The position numbers were made by a program, and so were the translations under genes. From NCBI GenBank assembly GCA_024684035.1, contig JAIKXQ010000084.1:1-52360 (forward strand): DNA of 52,360 bases, in the 5' to 3' direction. The DNA is from Eubacterium sp. (GTDB lineage: Bacteria; Bacillota; Clostridia; Lachnospirales; Lachnospiraceae). The notes beneath the pieces were generated by a model. The model made no database searches. It was not told where the DNA came from and was given only the letters and a program-made list of their open reading frames with translations. This document shows, piece after piece, positions 50,966 to 52,360 of this stretch. Each line of letters begins with the position of its first letter. The first letter of the stretch is position 1.

Positions 50966-51346
50966 ATGTTAACGAAAAGTGATGAAATAGCCGTATTCCA
51001 TTGTATAGCAAATTGTGAGTTATCTTCATATAGCACAATGTATCCACCTGAAAGGGTAGTTGTCCCGACAGGAGATATTGCAAAGATGTGCTTGTGGTCA
51101 AAGTACCGCACAAGAAAAGCAATACACAGCCTTGTTGACAAAGGTTTGATTGAAAGAGCAAGTTGCGGTAATCCCGCAATCGAAAGCCAGGGAGAATACC
51201 GAGAGTTGGTATGTGAATCTGCACCACCAACAAACGGATATGCACTAACAAAACAAGGTTTCAAAAGTGAGGAATGGAAAGATATTCATGATATGTGGTG
51301 TCGCTCAATGGAAGAATGGGCTAATAAAGATATCAGTCAAGGATAA
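50966..51346 (+). CDS. Winged-helix DNA-binding protein
   Basis: A 126-residue protein with AAAGGAGC before the ATG. DEIAVFHCIANCELS, VVPTGDIAKMCLWSKYRTRKAIHSLVDKGLIERA and then a basic region form the helix-turn-helix plus wing order of a small transcription regulator. The long recognition helix has Lys and Arg (YRTRKAIHSLVD). The C-terminal part (residues 80-126) is acidic and aromatic. The gene stands alone. It could be a regulator of the replicon, but no target is visible. Confidence 0.65.
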   Translation: MLTKSDEIAVFHCIANCELSSYSTMYPPERVVVPTGDIAKMCLWSKYRTRKAIHSLVDKGLIERASCGNPAIESQGEYRELVCESAPPTNGYALTKQGFKSEEWKDIHDMWCRSMEEWANKDISQG

Positions 51347-51435
51347 GATTTACAACCATACTACATTACAATGCTAAAGTTCCGTGGTTGGTTTTCTTAA
51401 AACCACACTGAAAATTAAATATCTCCAAAAAAACA

Positions 51436-51482
51436 AGGACTCTCAGTCTCGTGTAATTCGAGCTGAGGGTTTTTTGTTTTTT
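51436..51482 (+). terminator. Terminator of the winged-helix gene
   Basis: GGACTCTCAGTCTCG ... CGAGCTGAGGG is an imperfect stem followed by TTTTTTG and a second T-run. Confidence 0.75.
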
Positions 51483-51554
51483 ATATAACCATGTTATCCG
51501 ACAAAGTATAAGTGTAGATTGATAACTTTGAGATAAAAGAAAAGGAAAATGGAC

Positions 51555-51926
51555 ATGGAAAAAGTATTTTATTTGCAGGCTGACACGTCGGATCCGCTTG
51601 TTGCTTTTTTCGGCAGCAATGAAGAAGTCGAAAATGCACGTAAACTCCGGGAAAGTATTGTAAAGGAATGGAAATCTATTATCTGTGCAAAAGGCTTTAC
51701 GGCTCTTGAATTTAAGAACGCCTTGGATAATACATTAATCCTTCACAAATCAATACGTGAAGGAGAAGAATGGCAGTTGTCACGATTTGATTCGAGAGGA
51801 GCCATAGGGCATACCATTTATAATCATGGTAAGTCAGAGTATCATGATATAAATGATCTGCCATATGATCTGTATAGTGAGTGTAGCACGCATAATAAAA
51901 CTAGAGTAACTGTGCTTATTGATTAG
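51555..51926 (+). CDS. Hypothetical protein
   Basis: 123 residues from the ATG at 51555; the ATG at 51549 lies too close to AAAGGA. It starts MEKVFYLQADTSDPLVAFFGS. No signal peptide or known motif; it has a central helix (ENARKLRESIVKEWKSII) and a C-terminal beta part (THNKTRVTVLID). GACAAAGTA, a two-base variant of the shared element, lies 49 bases upstream. Confidence 0.55.
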   Translation: MEKVFYLQADTSDPLVAFFGSNEEVENARKLRESIVKEWKSIICAKGFTALEFKNALDNTLILHKSIREGEEWQLSRFDSRGAIGHTIYNHGKSEYHDINDLPYDLYSECSTHNKTRVTVLID

Positions 51927-52096
51927 GATTCGCTTGTATATTAAAATATAAGTACAAGAAAAATACAGGTCAGTCACCTGAAGCTAACTATTTGTTATCA
52001 TTAGGGTGAGGCCGGTACTCCCCTATTTGATATACAAATATCGATTTAAAGAAGGGAGGAAAGCCAAATGTATGAGGTAAAGCAGAGGTGGTAACC
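51927..52096. other. Intergenic stretch with minigene before Rpn tail
   Basis: A ribosome site GGGAGG (about 52055) precedes an eight-codon frame, MYEVKQRW. This is followed directly by AGAGGTGG and the ATG of the Rpn-tail gene, so the pair may be coupled. Otherwise there is an AT-rich stretch and a GC-richer block (GTGAGGCCGGTACTCCCC) with no recognised function. Confidence 0.4.
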
Positions 52097-52348
52097 ATGT
52101 TTCGTACACTGCAGGACAAACTCAAAGATGAACGTGCGGACTCTTATGAAGAAGGCCTTCTTCAAGGCCGTACAGAAGGTCGTGCAGAAGGTCGTGCGGA
52201 AGGTCGCATAGAATCCACGATCAGAACGGCTTTGATGTTTAATGCAACTGAAGATCAGATCGTAGACGCATTAACACAACAGTGTGACCTTACGCCAGAT
52301 GAGGCAAGGAAACGCATCGAGGAATATCAAAAACAGAATAACGGATGA
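52097..52348 (+). pseudogene. C-terminal tail of an Rpn/PD-(D/E)XK protein
   Basis: An 83-codon frame starting MFRTLQDKLKDERADSYEEGL and continuing through GRTEGRAEGRAEGRIES into a helical end NATEDQIVDALTQQC and TPDEARKRIEEY. This is the usual C-terminal EGxxEGR repeat and tail helix of the Rpn/transposase proteins. The nuclease core is absent; only a minigene (MYEVKQRW) precedes it. It is therefore a fragment, although it keeps its own ribosome site and may be made as a regulator-like partner. The nine-base unit encoding EGR is repeated in the DNA. Confidence 0.6.
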
Positions 52349-52360
52349 TAAAGAGAGAAG

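Noticed and set aside
1-52360. CRISPR array or tRNA/rRNA genes
   Set aside because: No regular short-repeat array with spacers and no CCA-ending cloverleaf or rRNA-like segment was seen; repeats found are iterons and coding repeats.

Overview
The window looks like part of a large, low-GC, iteron-type plasmid (or a comparable plasmid-like replicon) from an anaerobic Gram-positive bacterium of the Clostridia, most likely a Lachnospiraceae gut or rumen organism. This rests on AT-rich Gram-positive ribosome binding sites, a class B sortase, Listeria-Bacteroides repeat and DUF5648-type surface proteins, DUF4317- and DUF5688-like proteins, and a Rep_3 initiator beside iterons, a DnaA box and parAB. 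There are no rRNA or tRNA genes. The species call is inference.

Layout. Positions 1-1430 hold a small membrane protein and debris: a RhuM remnant, an ATPase N-terminal stub and a candidate small RNA. Positions 1433-4700 hold a sortase-fold lipoprotein, a RadC-like protein and a pilin-like secreted protein. Positions 4767-10212 hold small uncharacterised genes on the minus strand, including a tandem duplicate and a DUF4317 protein. Positions 10365-14922 hold a CAP/DUF5648 surface protein, a serine-recombinase remnant and an AAA+ ATPase. Positions 15117-28558 form one minus-strand operon: secreted membrane protein, pseudoprotease/FHA protein, PP2C phosphatase, Ser/Thr kinase, membrane adaptor, and a 2351-residue Ig-like surface protein. 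Positions 28739-32000 hold a second RhuM remnant, an HD-GYP protein and an Rpn-type nuclease. Positions 32049-39505 hold a class B sortase, an NlpC/P60 SH3 hydrolase, a giant subtilase with a sortase-like C-terminus and an EAL protein. Positions 39673-44948 hold a second Rpn protein and the replication/partition core (rep, iterons, degenerate IS200-type TnpA, parA, parB). Positions 45134-52348 hold RecJ, a DnaQ-like protein, small unknown genes, a UPF0489-like and a DUF5688-like protein, and an Rpn tail fragment.

Two themes tie the window together. First, a short element, TCAGACATAG (core GACAYAG), lies about 30-75 bases upstream of most gene clusters on both strands and always points in the direction of transcription. 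At five sites it is paired with an inverted half-site CTGTGTCA at exactly the same offset. This looks like a replicon-wide promoter or operator. Second, the kinase/phosphatase/FHA operon carries repeated Thr-x-x-Leu motifs in its membrane adaptor and next to the FHA domain, as expected for phosphothreonine docking, and it co-encodes a giant surface protein. Together with the sortase, subtilase, NlpC/P60 protein and two c-di-GMP phosphodiesterase-family proteins, this suggests a plasmid-encoded cell-surface programme controlled by phosphorylation.
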